Shown: piece by piece, positions 26,565 to 34,774 of the stretch
Numbering within the stretch: position 1 is the first letter of the stretch
Layout: the number at the start of each line of letters is the position of its first letter
Assembly: GCF_008704855.1 (NCBI RefSeq)
Contig: NZ_CP023691.1
Span: 2,852,001 to 2,916,000, forward strand
Length of the DNA: 64,000 nt
From: Streptomyces platensis
GTDB lineage: Bacteria; Actinomycetota; Actinomycetes; Streptomycetales; Streptomycetaceae
Direction: 5' to 3'
The notes under the pieces: generated by a model
The model's input: the letters and a program-made list of their open reading frames with translations, nothing else
Database searches by the model: none
Told to the model about the DNA's origin: nothing
Translations under genes and position numbers: made by a program

Positions 26565-27590
26565 CTACGCCTGGTGGGCGTCCACTTCCCGGAGGTACCG
26601 CTCGCGGGTCGCCTCGTCGAGGAAGGAGGCGCGGAAGGAGTTCCGGGCGAGGGTGCGCAGGGTCTCCTGGTCGAGGCCGAGGGCGTCGCGTACGGCGGTG
26701 AAGTTGTCGTCCGCGTAGCCGCCGAAGTACGCCGGGTCGTCGGAGTTGACGGTCACCAGCAGCCCGGCGTCCAGCATCGCGGGCAGCGGGTGGTCGGCGA
26801 GGTCGTCGATGACCCGCAGCCGGACGTTGGACAGCGGGCAGACGGTGAGCGGCACCTGGTCCGCCACCAGCCGGGCCACCAGCCGCTCGTCCTCCAGGGA
26901 GCGCACCCCGTGGTCGATCCGGTCCACGCCGAGGACGTCCAGGGCCTCCCACACGTAGGCCGGGGGCCCCTCCTCCCCCGCGTGCGCCACGCACTTGAGG
27001 CCGGCCTCCCGCGCCAGCGCGTAGACCTCCTTGAACTTCGACGGCGGGTGCCCGACCTCGGCGGAGTCCAGGCCGACGGCGGTGATCCGGTCGAAGTGCG
27101 GACGGGCGGCCTCGAAGGTCGCGAGGGCGGATTCGGCGCTCTCGTCGCGCAGGAAACACATGATCAGGCGGGTGCTGATGCCATAGGTCTCCGGGGCGCT
27201 GTCCAGGGCGCGGGCCAGGCCGTTGATGACGGTGCCGATCGGGACGCCGCGTGCGGTGTGCGCCTGCGGGTCGAAGAAGATCTCGGCGTGCCGTACGCCC
27301 TGCTCCTTGGCGCGGGCGAGATAGGCGTGGGCGAGGTCGGCGAAGTCGTCCTCGGTGCGCAGCACGGCCATCAGCGCGTAGTAGAGGTTCAGGAAGGACT
27401 GGAGATCGGCGAAGGAGTAGGCGCGGCGCAGTTCGTCCTGGGTGGCGTACGGCAGCTCGACGCCGTTGCGCTCGGCGAGCGCGAAGGCCAGCTCGGGCTC
27501 CAGAGTGCCCTCGATGTGCAGATGCAGCTCCGCTTTGGGCAGCGGCTCGTGGGCGGTTGCGGCGGAGGGGGAGGACGGGGAGGAAGCCAC
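26565..27590 (-). CDS. Adenine/adenosine deaminase family protein
   Basis: A 341-residue TIM-barrel amidohydrolase. Zinc ligands are His23 and His25 in [19 protein letters not shown] carries the third His and catalytic Glu, DRIDHGVRS a conserved His, and VNSDDPAYF the Asp. [20 protein letters not shown] and [12 protein letters not shown] match the adenine deaminase subgroup (yeast Aah1, Pseudomonas PA0148) better than classical adenosine deaminase, which reads HVHLDG. It is often annotated as add. It would deaminate adenine to hypoxanthine in purine salvage. The start is taken as GTG 27590. Confidence 0.85.
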   Translation of the reverse strand: MASSPSSPSAATAHEPLPKAELHLHIEGTLEPELAFALAERNGVELPYATQDELRRAYSFADLQSFLNLYYALMAVLRTEDDFADLAHAYLARAKEQGVRHAEIFFDPQAHTARGVPIGTVINGLARALDSAPETYGISTRLIMCFLRDESAESALATFEAARPHFDRITAVGLDSAEVGHPPSKFKEVYALAREAGLKCVAHAGEEGPPAYVWEALDVLGVDRIDHGVRSLEDERLVARLVADQVPLTVCPLSNVRLRVIDDLADHPLPAMLDAGLLVTVNSDDPAYFGGYADDNFTAVRDALGLDQETLRTLARNSFRASFLDEATRERYLREVDAHQA

Positions 27591-27741
27591 GCGGTCACAC
27601 CTGTTCTGCGGTACGGAAAGGGCCCTCGGTACGGGTGGGAGCCCCGGTACGCGAGGAGTCGTCCAGGTTAGCCGGGGCGGGGTCCGCCGCCGCGGCGGCG
27701 CCCGGGGCGGCCGATCAGCCCTTGGCGGACAGAAGCGCCGG

Positions 27742-28182
27742 TCAGCCGGCCGCCGCCCGCGAGGCCGGCCAGTCGCCGCCCGCGAGGGGGGTGCCGGTGG
27801 CGCGCAGCCGGGCGGCTAGCGGGCCGGCCGCCAGGTAGACCCAGGCCCGTACGGTCCGGCCGTCCGGGCACACCGCCTCGGTGGCCACCCGCTCGTAGAG
27901 GTTGTGCGGGTCGCCGGGGGCGTAGCCCTCCAGCCGGTCCAGGACCGCGCACACCTCGTCGTAGTCGGTGTCGCGGGGCCGGACCAGGGTGCCGTGCACC
28001 ACCGCTGCGGCGGGCCCGGTCGTCGCGTACGGGTATCCGGGGCCGTCGTACAGCAGCGCGCCGCCGATATGGGCCGGTTCCTCGGCCGCGGTCCGGCCGC
28101 GCAGGGTCCGGCCGTAGTTGGCCTCGCCGGGCCGCAGCGTCCCGTAGACGAAGAACGGCAGCCGCTCGGGCTCGCGGGTCAT
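27742..28182 (-). CDS. Gamma-glutamylcyclotransferase family protein
   Basis: A 146-residue protein with the family signature FFVYGTLRPGEANY at the N-terminus, GGALLYDGPGYPY, VHGTLVRPRDTDYDEVCAVLDRLEGY (with the catalytic-type Glu) and AWVYLA. The fold removes gamma-glutamyl groups as pyroglutamate in some members; many bacterial ones (YtfP/AIG2-like) have no assigned substrate. I take ATG 28182 as start. A GTG at 28221 is possible but lacks a ribosome site. It is divergent from the SanA-like gene, with 122 bp between them. Confidence 0.85.
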   Translation of the reverse strand: MTREPERLPFFVYGTLRPGEANYGRTLRGRTAAEEPAHIGGALLYDGPGYPYATTGPAAAVVHGTLVRPRDTDYDEVCAVLDRLEGYAPGDPHNLYERVATEAVCPDGRTVRAWVYLAAGPLAARLRATGTPLAGGDWPASRAAAG

Positions 28183-28304
28183 GGTGGTGCGGTCCTCTCC
28201 GGGCGGGGTGCTCTCTGCCACGATGCCAGGCCCGCGCTGCAACCGGCACGGGTGCACCCGGCGTCGCAGCCTGCGAGATCGATCGCGAGCGGGCGGGGGC
28301 AGGG

Positions 28305-29021
28305 ATGCGTGGGCCGGTACCGGGACTGGTGCGACGGATACGGAGCGGGGTGGGCCGGCTGCGGCTGCCGCGGACCCGGCGGGGGCAGCGCCGCGTGTTC
28401 CAGGCCGTGGTGGCGGTGACGGTGCTCGCGCTGGCGCCCGCGACCTGGATGAACGCGACCGCCGGGCCCCGGGTGCACGGTGTCGCGGACGCCCCGTCCG
28501 CGCCGGTGGCCATCGTCTTCGGCGCGGGCCTGTGGAACGGCGCGCCGTCGCCGTATCTCGCCCACCGGCTGGACGCGGCCGCCGCGCTGTACGAGCGGGG
28601 CACCGTCCGCGCGGTCCTGGTCACCGGCGACAACAGCCGGACCGACTACGACGAGCCGGACGCGATGCGCGGCTATCTGCTGCGGCACGGCGTCCCGGGA
28701 CAGAAGATCGTCAGCGACTACGCGGGCTTCGACACCTGGGACTCCTGTAGCCGGGCCCACCGGATCTTCGGGGTGAACCGGGCCGTGCTGGTCAGCCAGG
28801 GCTTCCACATCCGGCGTGCGCTGGCCCTGTGCAACGCGGCCGGGGTCGACTCCGACGGCGTCGGGGTGGCCGCGAAGCACGATGTGACCTGGGCGTACGG
28901 CGGGGTGCGGGAGATCTTCGCGGCCGGGAAGGCGGCGGCGGACGCGCTGCTGCGGCCCGATCCGCAGTTCCTCGGGCCGCACGAGAAGGGGGTGACGGAG
29001 GCGCTGGCGGACGCCGGTTAG
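28305..29021 (+). CDS. SanA/YdcF-like (DUF218) membrane-anchored protein
   Basis: A 238-residue protein with a basic N-terminus, one membrane segment (VFQAVVAVTVLALAPATWM) and a periplasm-side DUF218 domain: VAIVFGAGLWNGAPSPYLAHRLDAA, VLVTGDN, MRGYLLRHGVP and VSQGFHIRRAL. SanA-type proteins influence envelope barrier and vancomycin sensitivity in enterobacteria. Here a role in envelope metabolism is inferred from the family only. GGGGGCAGGG precedes ATG 28305. The gene ends in a hairpin shared with the convergent protease gene. Confidence 0.84.
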   Translation: MRGPVPGLVRRIRSGVGRLRLPRTRRGQRRVFQAVVAVTVLALAPATWMNATAGPRVHGVADAPSAPVAIVFGAGLWNGAPSPYLAHRLDAAAALYERGTVRAVLVTGDNSRTDYDEPDAMRGYLLRHGVPGQKIVSDYAGFDTWDSCSRAHRIFGVNRAVLVSQGFHIRRALALCNAAGVDSDGVGVAAKHDVTWAYGGVREIFAAGKAAADALLRPDPQFLGPHEKGVTEALADAG

Positions 29022-29032
29022 CGCCTCCGTCA
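28993..29032. terminator. Bidirectional hairpin spanning the SanA-like stop codon
   Basis: A perfect 13-bp stem (TGACGGAGGCGCT at 28993-29005 and its complement at 29020-29032) with a 14-nt loop that contains the stop of the SanA-like gene. It sits 6 bp before the end of the convergent protease gene, so it can serve both. Confidence 0.7.
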
Positions 29033-29037
29033 GCGGG

Positions 29038-30081
29038 TCACTTCTCGGCCGCGCGGGCGTACAGGTTGAGGATCTTCGTCCCGAAGTACGGGCTGTAGGA
29101 GATCCGGTCGGCGTCCGGGCCCTTCGGGCCACCGCCGTTGAGGCCGCCGATCACCCCGATGATCCGGCCGGTCCCGCTGTCCTCGTCGAAGTCGCTCAGC
29201 CAGGGGCTGCCGGAGGTGCCGCCGTAGAACCCGCCGCATTCCATGCGCAGTTCATGGGTGCCGCTCAGCCGGCCGGTGCGGGTCGCGCAGCGTACGGCCC
29301 GGTCCTCCGGGTCGTTCCGGACGTTCGGGTAGCCGATGACGGTGACGTCGTTGGTGTAACCGGGCGTCGGGGAGAGGGTGTTGCCGCCGGTGACCTCTTC
29401 GAGGGTGCGGTCGTCCTCGTCGGGGGCGACGGTGGCGAAGGCGAAGTCGAGGTCAGCCCCGGCGCCGCTGGTGCCGCGCTCGGGGTAGGCGAAGGTGTCC
29501 TCGATCGCCCACACCCCGTGCGGCTGGGTGGTCGCGCCGGAACGATACTGCGGGACAAACGCGGCACGGGTCCCCGGATTGCAGTGCCCGGCGGTGAGGA
29601 TGAGGTTGCCGTGCGGGCTGTGCACCACGCTGGCGGTGCAGTGGTGTGCCTTGGTGTCCCCGTCGACGGAGAACAGCACACCGACGGACGGGATGCCGTT
29701 GAAGTGCCGGGCGGTGCGGCCGGCGCGGGCCGCGGCGGCGGTCCCCTTCGGCACGGCGGACCGGGTCGTGGCGGTGGACGGCGTGGGGGCCTCGGGCCGG
29801 GCCGGGGTGTCGCTGCCGGCCGGTGCGGCGGCCGCCATCCGGTCGGGCGTCCAGTAGGCGGCGGCGTCCCGGCTGGTCCAGGTCGCGTCGGGGCTCGGGC
29901 TGGGGCCGGCGTCGCCCGGTGCCGCGCGCCGGGCCTCGTTGACGGCGTGGCCGACGGACGCGGTGGCCAGGCACACCGTCACTCCGGCCACCGCCGCCGC
30001 GGCCCTGACCCAGCGCTTCCGGGTCGGCCGCGCCCGGTCAACTCGCGTCGTGGCGCCGCGTTCGGTGCTGTCGCGCTCCAT
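29038..30081 (-). CDS. Secreted trypsin-like serine protease
   Basis: A 347-residue preprotein. A twin-positive N-region and hydrophobic stretch (WVRAAAAVAGVTVCLATASVG) form a signal peptide, followed by a Pro/Thr/Ala-rich linker of about 80 residues and an S1-fold domain. The triad is visible as LTAGHC (His), DLDFAFATV (Asp) and FYGGTSGSPW (Ser). GYPNVRNDPEDRAVRC and ELRMECGGF supply the disulfide cysteines. It resembles the V8-like/trypsin-like secreted proteases of Streptomyces. It starts 2 bp after the cutA stop, behind AGAGGAGACG, so the two are cotranscribed. Confidence 0.87.
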   Translation of the reverse strand: MERDSTERGATTRVDRARPTRKRWVRAAAAVAGVTVCLATASVGHAVNEARRAAPGDAGPSPSPDATWTSRDAAAYWTPDRMAAAAPAGSDTPARPEAPTPSTATTRSAVPKGTAAAARAGRTARHFNGIPSVGVLFSVDGDTKAHHCTASVVHSPHGNLILTAGHCNPGTRAAFVPQYRSGATTQPHGVWAIEDTFAYPERGTSGAGADLDFAFATVAPDEDDRTLEEVTGGNTLSPTPGYTNDVTVIGYPNVRNDPEDRAVRCATRTGRLSGTHELRMECGGFYGGTSGSPWLSDFDEDSGTGRIIGVIGGLNGGGPKGPDADRISYSPYFGTKILNLYARAAEK

Positions 30082-30082
30082 G

Positions 30083-30448
30083 TCAGCTCGTCTCCTCTGC
30101 GACCCAGGACAGATAGCCGGCGCCACCGCGGGTGATGGGGGTGGCGATGATCTCGGGGGTGTCGTAGTCGTGCGCGTCGAGGAGATAGGCCGCCAGCGCG
30201 TCGTAGCGCGCCTCGGCCGTCTTGAACAGCACCTGCCACTCCTGGCTGGCCTCGACCGCGTCGTCCCAGCGGTACACCGAGGTCATCGGCGCGCTGATCT
30301 GCGCACAGGCCGCGAGCCGGCCCTCGATCGCCCCGCGCGCCAGCTTCCGGGCCTTGGTCTCGCTGTCGGTGGTCGTCATGACGGTCAGGAATCCGGCCTG
30401 CCGCCCGGTGGGGTCGGGCGGGTTGTTCGGGGCATTCGGGTCGGCCAC
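30083..30448 (-). CDS. cutA: Divalent cation tolerance protein CutA
   Basis: A 121-residue protein. FLTVMTTTDSETKARKLARGAIEGRLAACAQI, then SVYRWDDAVEASQEWQVLFKT and HDYDTPEIIATPI are the conserved parts of CutA1, a very stable trimer with a ferredoxin-like fold and debated role in copper tolerance. I use GTG 30448, giving an N-terminal extension of about 18 residues rich in Pro and Asn; Met24 would give the common length. It is followed by the secreted protease gene. Confidence 0.9.
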   Translation of the reverse strand: MADPNAPNNPPDPTGRQAGFLTVMTTTDSETKARKLARGAIEGRLAACAQISAPMTSVYRWDDAVEASQEWQVLFKTAEARYDALAAYLLDAHDYDTPEIIATPITRGGAGYLSWVAEETS

Positions 30449-30773
30449 GGGTGCGCATCCTTCACGGTGGGGGTCGGGAGGGAACGGGCGGGACGGTGGG
30501 GCCGCTTCGGCCGGGCGGGGCCGGCCGGCGGCAGGGGTCCGTGGCGTGGCCGAGCGGACTCGGCGACGCCACGGACCGCCTCGCATCGTACGGACCGGAT
30601 GATCATCTCGTAAGTGACCGGCCCGCCCCGCGGCGGTATGCACCCGGACGCCGCCCGCCCTCCCCCGCCGGGCTCCGGGGCCCGGAGCGGGCTCCCCGGT
30701 TGCGTCCCCCCGTGCACCGGCAACGATGGAAAGGGCAGCCCAGCCGCCGGTCCGTACGCGAAAGGCCAGCATC
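30449..30773. other. Divergent intergenic region with a large hairpin
   Basis: 325 bp between cutA (minus) and a cupin-like gene (plus). There is no supportable ORF. The segment 30536-30577 forms a 12-bp stem, a 2x2 internal loop, then a 5-bp stem with loop CGGA, and could be a leader structure for cutA mRNA or a regulatory site. Weak AT-richer sequence GATGATCATCTCGTAAG at 30598-30614 contains the palindrome GATGATCATC and may be part of a promoter or operator. Confidence 0.5.
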
Positions 30774-31139
30774 ATGGACGATCTCGATGCGCTCGCCCGC
30801 CAGCAGCTCGACGAGGCCAGGGCCTCCGCGCACGGCCGCAGTGCCCGGCTCTTCCTGCACGACGACCGGCTGCGGCAGACCGTGATCGCACTGGTCGCGG
30901 GCGCCGCACTGGACGAGCACAACGCGCCCCCGGCGGCGAGCCTGCAAGTCCTGCGGGGGCGGGTCCGGCTGACCGGGGCGGGCGGCGGCCAGGAGCTGAT
31001 GACCGGTCAGGTCGCCATGACGCCGCGCGAGCGGCACGGCCTGCTGGCCCTGGAGGACTCGGCGGTGCTGCTGACCGCCGTCACGGAGATACCGGCCGGG
31101 GCGCGGCCCGCGGCCCTGGCGGAGGTGGACCGGAGGTAG
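30774..31139 (+). CDS. Small cupin-like protein
   Basis: A 121-residue protein starting at ATG 30774 with AAAGG upstream. The pattern of short beta strands (RLFLHDDRLRQTVIALVAGAALDEHN, SLQVLRGRVRL, QVAMTPRERHGLLALEDSAVLLT) fits a minimal cupin with His in the first motif. Members of this type accompany redox or metal stress genes, but no partner is adjacent here. No cupin sequence identity is strong enough to assign a substrate. Confidence 0.65.
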   Translation: MDDLDALARQQLDEARASAHGRSARLFLHDDRLRQTVIALVAGAALDEHNAPPAASLQVLRGRVRLTGAGGGQELMTGQVAMTPRERHGLLALEDSAVLLTAVTEIPAGARPAALAEVDRR

Positions 31140-31172
31140 CGCGGGCGCCCCGGAGCCGGTCTCGGGAATTCT

Positions 31173-31205
31173 GAGTATTCACATTTTTCTGAATCTTAAG
31201 TACTC
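31173..31205. promoter_or_regulatory. AT-rich dyad upstream of the methyltransferase gene
   Basis: A sharply AT-rich 33-bp stretch in a 72% GC setting. ATTCA and TGAAT are inverted around an 8-nt spacer, and GAGTA/TACTC form an outer inverted pair. It ends 8 bp before ATG 31214, which has no ribosome site, so the gene may be leaderless with this element covering its promoter. Both promoter and operator readings are inferred. Confidence 0.4.
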
Positions 31206-31213
31206 TCTACTTC

Positions 31214-32044
31214 ATGACCAGTCCGCGTACCGCACCGCGCCCCCAGGTGCAGCTGACCGGGGAGAAGGAAACCCTCCTCGCCACCCTCTACGGCCGCGCC
31301 CTCGACAGCCGTGCGAAGGATCCGGTCCTCGGCGACGCCACGGCCGCCGAGACCGTGCGGCGGCTCGACTACGACTTCAGCAAGCTCCGACTGAGCCCCG
31401 GCAACGCGGCCGGAGTCGCGCTGCGCGCCCGCCAGTTGGACGTCTGGACCGCGCGCTTCCTCGCCCGGCACGAGGAGGCGACGGTGGTGCATCTGGGCTG
31501 TGGCCTCGACAGCCGCGTCCAGCGTCTCGACCCCGGGCCGGGGGTGCGGTGGTTCGACATCGACTACCCCGAGGTCATCGCACTGCGGCGGCAGCTCTAC
31601 CCGGAGCGCGCGGGCCACGCCACCATCCCGTCGTCCGTGACGGACCCGGCGTGGGTCGCGCGGATTCCCGACGACCGGCCGGCGATGATCGTGGCCGAGG
31701 GGCTGCTGATGTATCTGACCGAGGCGGACGGCACGGCGCTGCTGCGGCGGCTGATGGACCGGGTGCCGGGCGGTGAGCTGGCGTTCGACGCCTTCAGCAG
31801 GTTCGCGATCCGCACCCAGTGGCTCAACCGCGTCGTGGTGAAGGCCGGCGCGCGGCTGCACTGGGGCACGGACACCGCGGGGATCGCGGCGCTGAGCCCG
31901 AAGCTGGAGATCGTCGAGAACATCAGCGCCCTGGAGATTCCCGGCATCGAGAAGCTGCCGGCGGGCAGCCGGCTGGCGGCCCGGATGTCGGCGAGGCTGC
32001 CCGCGGTGCGGGACATGGCGCGGATGTACCACTGCCGGTTCTGA
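31214..32044 (+). CDS. SAM-dependent methyltransferase, leucine carboxyl methyltransferase-like
   Basis: A 276-residue protein. VVHLGCGLDSRVQRL is the distinctive motif I of the LCM family (GxGxDSR), with WFDIDYPEVIALRRQLYP as the acidic loop and MIVAEGLLMYLTEADGTALLRRL downstream. In bacteria such enzymes O-methylate small molecules, often polyketides or carboxylates. No biosynthetic partner lies nearby. The start ATG has no Shine-Dalgarno sequence and follows an AT-rich dyad, suggesting a leaderless, regulated transcript. Confidence 0.84.
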   Translation: MTSPRTAPRPQVQLTGEKETLLATLYGRALDSRAKDPVLGDATAAETVRRLDYDFSKLRLSPGNAAGVALRARQLDVWTARFLARHEEATVVHLGCGLDSRVQRLDPGPGVRWFDIDYPEVIALRRQLYPERAGHATIPSSVTDPAWVARIPDDRPAMIVAEGLLMYLTEADGTALLRRLMDRVPGGELAFDAFSRFAIRTQWLNRVVVKAGARLHWGTDTAGIAALSPKLEIVENISALEIPGIEKLPAGSRLAARMSARLPAVRDMARMYHCRF

Positions 32045-32061
32045 GCGGCGGCGGGGCGGCC

Positions 32062-32079
32062 GGTCCGGCCCGCCGGACC
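32062..32079. terminator. Short hairpin between convergent genes
   Basis: A 7-bp perfect stem GGTCCGG/CCGGACC with a 4-nt loop, centred in the 56-bp gap between the convergent methyltransferase and TSUP permease genes. Confidence 0.5.
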
Positions 32080-32100
32080 CGGCTCGGACCGTCCGCCGCC

Positions 32101-32889
32101 TCAGGCCGCCAGCCACTGGTCATAGGCCAGCTTGCACAGCAGCGCGACGACCACGACCACCAGCACCCCGCGGACGAAGCCGGTGCCGCGCTTGAGGGCC
32201 ATCCGGGCGCCCACCATGCCGCCGGTGAAGTTGAACAGGGCGAGCAGGGCGCCCAGTTGCCACAGCACGGTGCCCTGGATCGCGAACATCGTCAGCGCCC
32301 CGATATTGGTGCAGGAGTTGACGACCTTGGAGGTGGCCGAGGCGGTGACCAGGTCCATGTGCAGGATCGCGGCGAGCGCGATGATCAGGAACGCCCCGGT
32401 CCCGGGCCCGATCAGCCCGTCGTAGAAGCCGATCCCCAGCCCCGCGATGAGGACGGCCGCCAGCACGCGCCGGCGGGTGGCCGGCCCGGAGGGCGCGGGG
32501 GCGGTGCCGAAGGCCGGCCGGAGCAGGATGAACACCAGCACCCCCAGCAGCACCGCCATGATCAGCGGGCGCAGCACCGCACTGTTGATCCCGGCCGCGA
32601 AGAACGCCCCGGTCAGCGAACCGGCGACCGCGGCGAGGCCGATGCGCAGCGCGGTCCGGACGTCGATCGGGGCCTTGCGGACGTAGGTGACCGCGGCCGC
32701 GGTGGTGCCCACGATGGCGGTGGACTTGTTGGTCCCCAGCACGTACGCGACCGGGGTGTGCGGCAGACCGACGAGCAGCGCGGGGAGCAGCAGCAGTCCG
32801 CCACCGCCCACCACGGCGTCGATCCAGCCCGCCGCGAGCGCGGCCAGGCAGAGCAGGGTCAGGGTGAAGAGCGATATATCAGGAGGCAC
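32101..32889 (-). CDS. Sulfite exporter TauE/SafE family (TSUP) permease
   Basis: A 262-residue integral membrane protein with about eight segments. The N-terminal AGWIDAVVGGGGLLLLPALL and the mid-protein GFYDGLIGPGTGAFLIIAL are the two inverted TauE motifs (Gly-rich, Asp). Also typical are LGTNKSTAIVGT and SATSKVVNSCTNIGAL. TSUP members move sulfite, sulfoacetate or related anions across the cytoplasmic membrane. The start is GTG 32889, which has no clear ribosome site. No sulfur gene is adjacent except the distant TauD-like gene. Confidence 0.88.
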   Translation of the reverse strand: MPPDISLFTLTLLCLAALAAGWIDAVVGGGGLLLLPALLVGLPHTPVAYVLGTNKSTAIVGTTAAAVTYVRKAPIDVRTALRIGLAAVAGSLTGAFFAAGINSAVLRPLIMAVLLGVLVFILLRPAFGTAPAPSGPATRRRVLAAVLIAGLGIGFYDGLIGPGTGAFLIIALAAILHMDLVTASATSKVVNSCTNIGALTMFAIQGTVLWQLGALLALFNFTGGMVGARMALKRGTGFVRGVLVVVVVALLCKLAYDQWLAA

Positions 32890-32957
32890 CGGCTGATCTT
32901 ATGAACCGGCCGCCGCCCGGGCTCCGAATTGATGCGCGGGCACGGGAGCCCTGCATC

Positions 32958-33245
32958 TCACCCCAACAGCTCGGCCAGCCGGCCGCCCCGGCTCTCCGCG
33001 ACGCGGTGCACATCGGCGAGCGCCGCGGTCAAGTCCTCGGCCAGGAGGTGGATTTCGCCCGGCGTCCAGCGTCGTCCGGCGAGCACGGCCCGCGCTTCCA
33101 CGATGAGTTCGGCGGCGGAACCGAGCTGCTTCGCCTCGATGTCGTCAGCGGTACGGGACACGTACCCGGTCCCGTCGCCTGCGAGGTAGCAGGGCTTCCC
33201 GTCGGGGCTCGACCAGGGCAGAAGCCGTGGCGTGGGTTCGGTCAT
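32958..33245 (-). CDS. Small hypothetical protein next to XRE/DUF397 regulators
   Basis: A 95-residue acidic protein starting at ATG 33245 behind AAGGGAG. It contains PDGKPCYLAGDGTGYVSRTADDIEAKQL and an amphipathic C-terminal helix pair. Small proteins of this kind are regularly found divergent from XRE-DUF397 pairs in Streptomyces and are thought to belong to the same regulatory set. No motif reveals activity. The 117-bp gap to the regulator gene contains the palindrome CCAATTGG at 33285-33292, a possible operator. Confidence 0.68.
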   Translation of the reverse strand: MTEPTPRLLPWSSPDGKPCYLAGDGTGYVSRTADDIEAKQLGSAAELIVEARAVLAGRRWTPGEIHLLAEDLTAALADVHRVAESRGGRLAELLG

Positions 33246-33365
33246 CTCGCGAACTCCCTTGCTGTCCTTGGTAACTGGATGTAGCCAATTGGTCACCTGG
33301 ACAACGTGTCGGGCAATAGCATCGGGGTGCTTTAACGGCGGTGCGCAAGTCCGCTGCCTGCCGTG

Positions 33366-34232
33366 ATGCTGAACGTGATCACATGGCGAGAGGTCACAGC
33401 GTTGGACGAGACGACCCCACCCCAGCACTTGAACCCCCTGCAACGCTTCGGCTGCGACGTCAAACAGGTTCGGCTGGCCCGCAAGCTGACGCAGAAGCAG
33501 CTGGGGAGAGCGGCGGGCTACTCGGAGGCGTACGTCAGTCGAGTCGAGGCCGGAAAGCTCCTGCCCCGGCCGAGCGAGAAGTTCGCCAAGGGCTGTGACG
33601 TCGCCTTCGGGACAGGCGAGCTGTTCGTAGACCTACTTCGAAGGATCGACGAGGGGGACCACCCGAGCTGGTTCGTCCCGTACCTGAACTTGGAGAAGAA
33701 GGCGTCGCGAATCCTGGACTTCTCGGCGAACCTCGTAAAGGGAATTCTCCAGACCGAGGACTATGCGCGGGCGGTCTTCAGCACCTCCAACCCGCAGGCG
33801 AGCGCAGAGGGAATCGAAGGCAAAGTCACCGCACGCATGCGGCGTCGCGAGGTGTTCGAGCGAGAAGAGCCATCGCTCCTTTGGATCATCCTGCACGAGT
33901 CGTGTCTGCGAACTGTCGTGGGGTGCGACGGAGTTATGGCCGGACAGCTTGAGTACCTGCTGAAGGCCGCTGCGTCGCCGCACATCAGGCTTCAAGTGCT
34001 GCCGTTCTCAGCAGGGGCTCCAGCTGCACACGCCAAGCCCTTCACTGTGCTGCGCTTCACCAACTCACCCACGGTGCTGTACACAGAGACCCGGGTGGGA
34101 GGCAGGATGCACGACTCCGCACAAACAGTCGACGCGGCCCTGGATGACTATGATCTGCTCAGGGCACACGCACTGTCCCCAGACCAGTCAGTCACCCTGA
34201 TCCAGACTTTGCTGAAGGAGTACCGCGAATGA
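33366..34232 (+). CDS. XRE-family regulator with DUF5753 domain
   Basis: About 288 residues. The HTH covers VRLARKLTQKQLGRAAGYSE and YVSRVEAGKLLPRP. The rest is a DUF5753-type ligand or partner region with VKGILQTEDYARAV and the C-terminal LDDYDLLRAHALSPDQSVTLI. Streptomyces have dozens of such WhiJ-like regulators, usually followed by a DUF397 gene, and they influence development and antibiotic production. The start is uncertain: ATG 33366, or TTG 33402, which has GAGAGG upstream. It overlaps the DUF397 gene by 4 bp. Confidence 0.88.
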   Translation: MLNVITWREVTALDETTPPQHLNPLQRFGCDVKQVRLARKLTQKQLGRAAGYSEAYVSRVEAGKLLPRPSEKFAKGCDVAFGTGELFVDLLRRIDEGDHPSWFVPYLNLEKKASRILDFSANLVKGILQTEDYARAVFSTSNPQASAEGIEGKVTARMRRREVFEREEPSLLWIILHESCLRTVVGCDGVMAGQLEYLLKAAASPHIRLQVLPFSAGAPAAHAKPFTVLRFTNSPTVLYTETRVGGRMHDSAQTVDAALDDYDLLRAHALSPDQSVTLIQTLLKEYRE

Positions 34233-34450
34233 GTACCGCCTTGGATCTCGCCGCGGCTACATGGGTCAAGTCCTCCTACAGCGACGGCAGCGGCGGGGAC
34301 TGCGTCGAATTCTCCCGTGCCCTCACCGAACCCCACGGCCTCGTTCCCGTGCGTGACAGCAAGGACCCGGACGGCCCGGCGCTCATATTCCCGGCGGGCG
34401 GCTGGTCCTCGTTCGTCTCGGCCGTCAAGCGCGGGCAGTTCACCGCCTGA
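34229..34450 (+). CDS. DUF397 domain protein
   Basis: A 73-residue protein with the whole DUF397 signature: WVKSSYSDGSGGDCVEFSR, VPVRDSKDPDGPALIFPAGGW and FVSAVKRGQF. These small proteins pair with XRE/DUF5753 regulators and probably modulate them (WhiJ-type systems). The ATGA overlap gives translational coupling. Confidence 0.93.
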   Translation: MSTALDLAAATWVKSSYSDGSGGDCVEFSRALTEPHGLVPVRDSKDPDGPALIFPAGGWSSFVSAVKRGQFTA

Positions 34451-34774
34451 GCCCCCCACCTGCGGAACAAGCCCGCGACGACGCACCGCGCTTGAGGCCT
34501 GGGGTCGGTACCCGCCGCCGATACGCGCTGCGCCATATGGGCTAACCCGGTCGCCAACTATGGCGTGTCGTGCTGGTGGTCCCTTGAATCGGTGCTACCG
34601 ACGGTGGGGGTGCCCATCCCCTGTCGGGGGACCAGGGACGACTGCCGTCATGCGGCAATTCCGTCCTGTTCTTCAGGGCACCCCCGACAGGTCAGCATGC
34701 GCGGAGGTTTCCTTTTCTCTGGCATGCGGCAGCCCCCACCTCCTTCGTGGAGCCTTCGAAAGGGGCTGTCCAAC
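34451..34774. other. Leader region of the Ig-like repeat gene
   Basis: 324 bp without a convincing ORF. It carries an 11-bp inverted repeat, CCTGTCGGGGG at 34620-34630 and its complement at 34681-34691, with 50 nt between, which could fold as a 5' UTR structure. The ribosome site GAAAGGGG lies at 34758. Confidence 0.45.
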
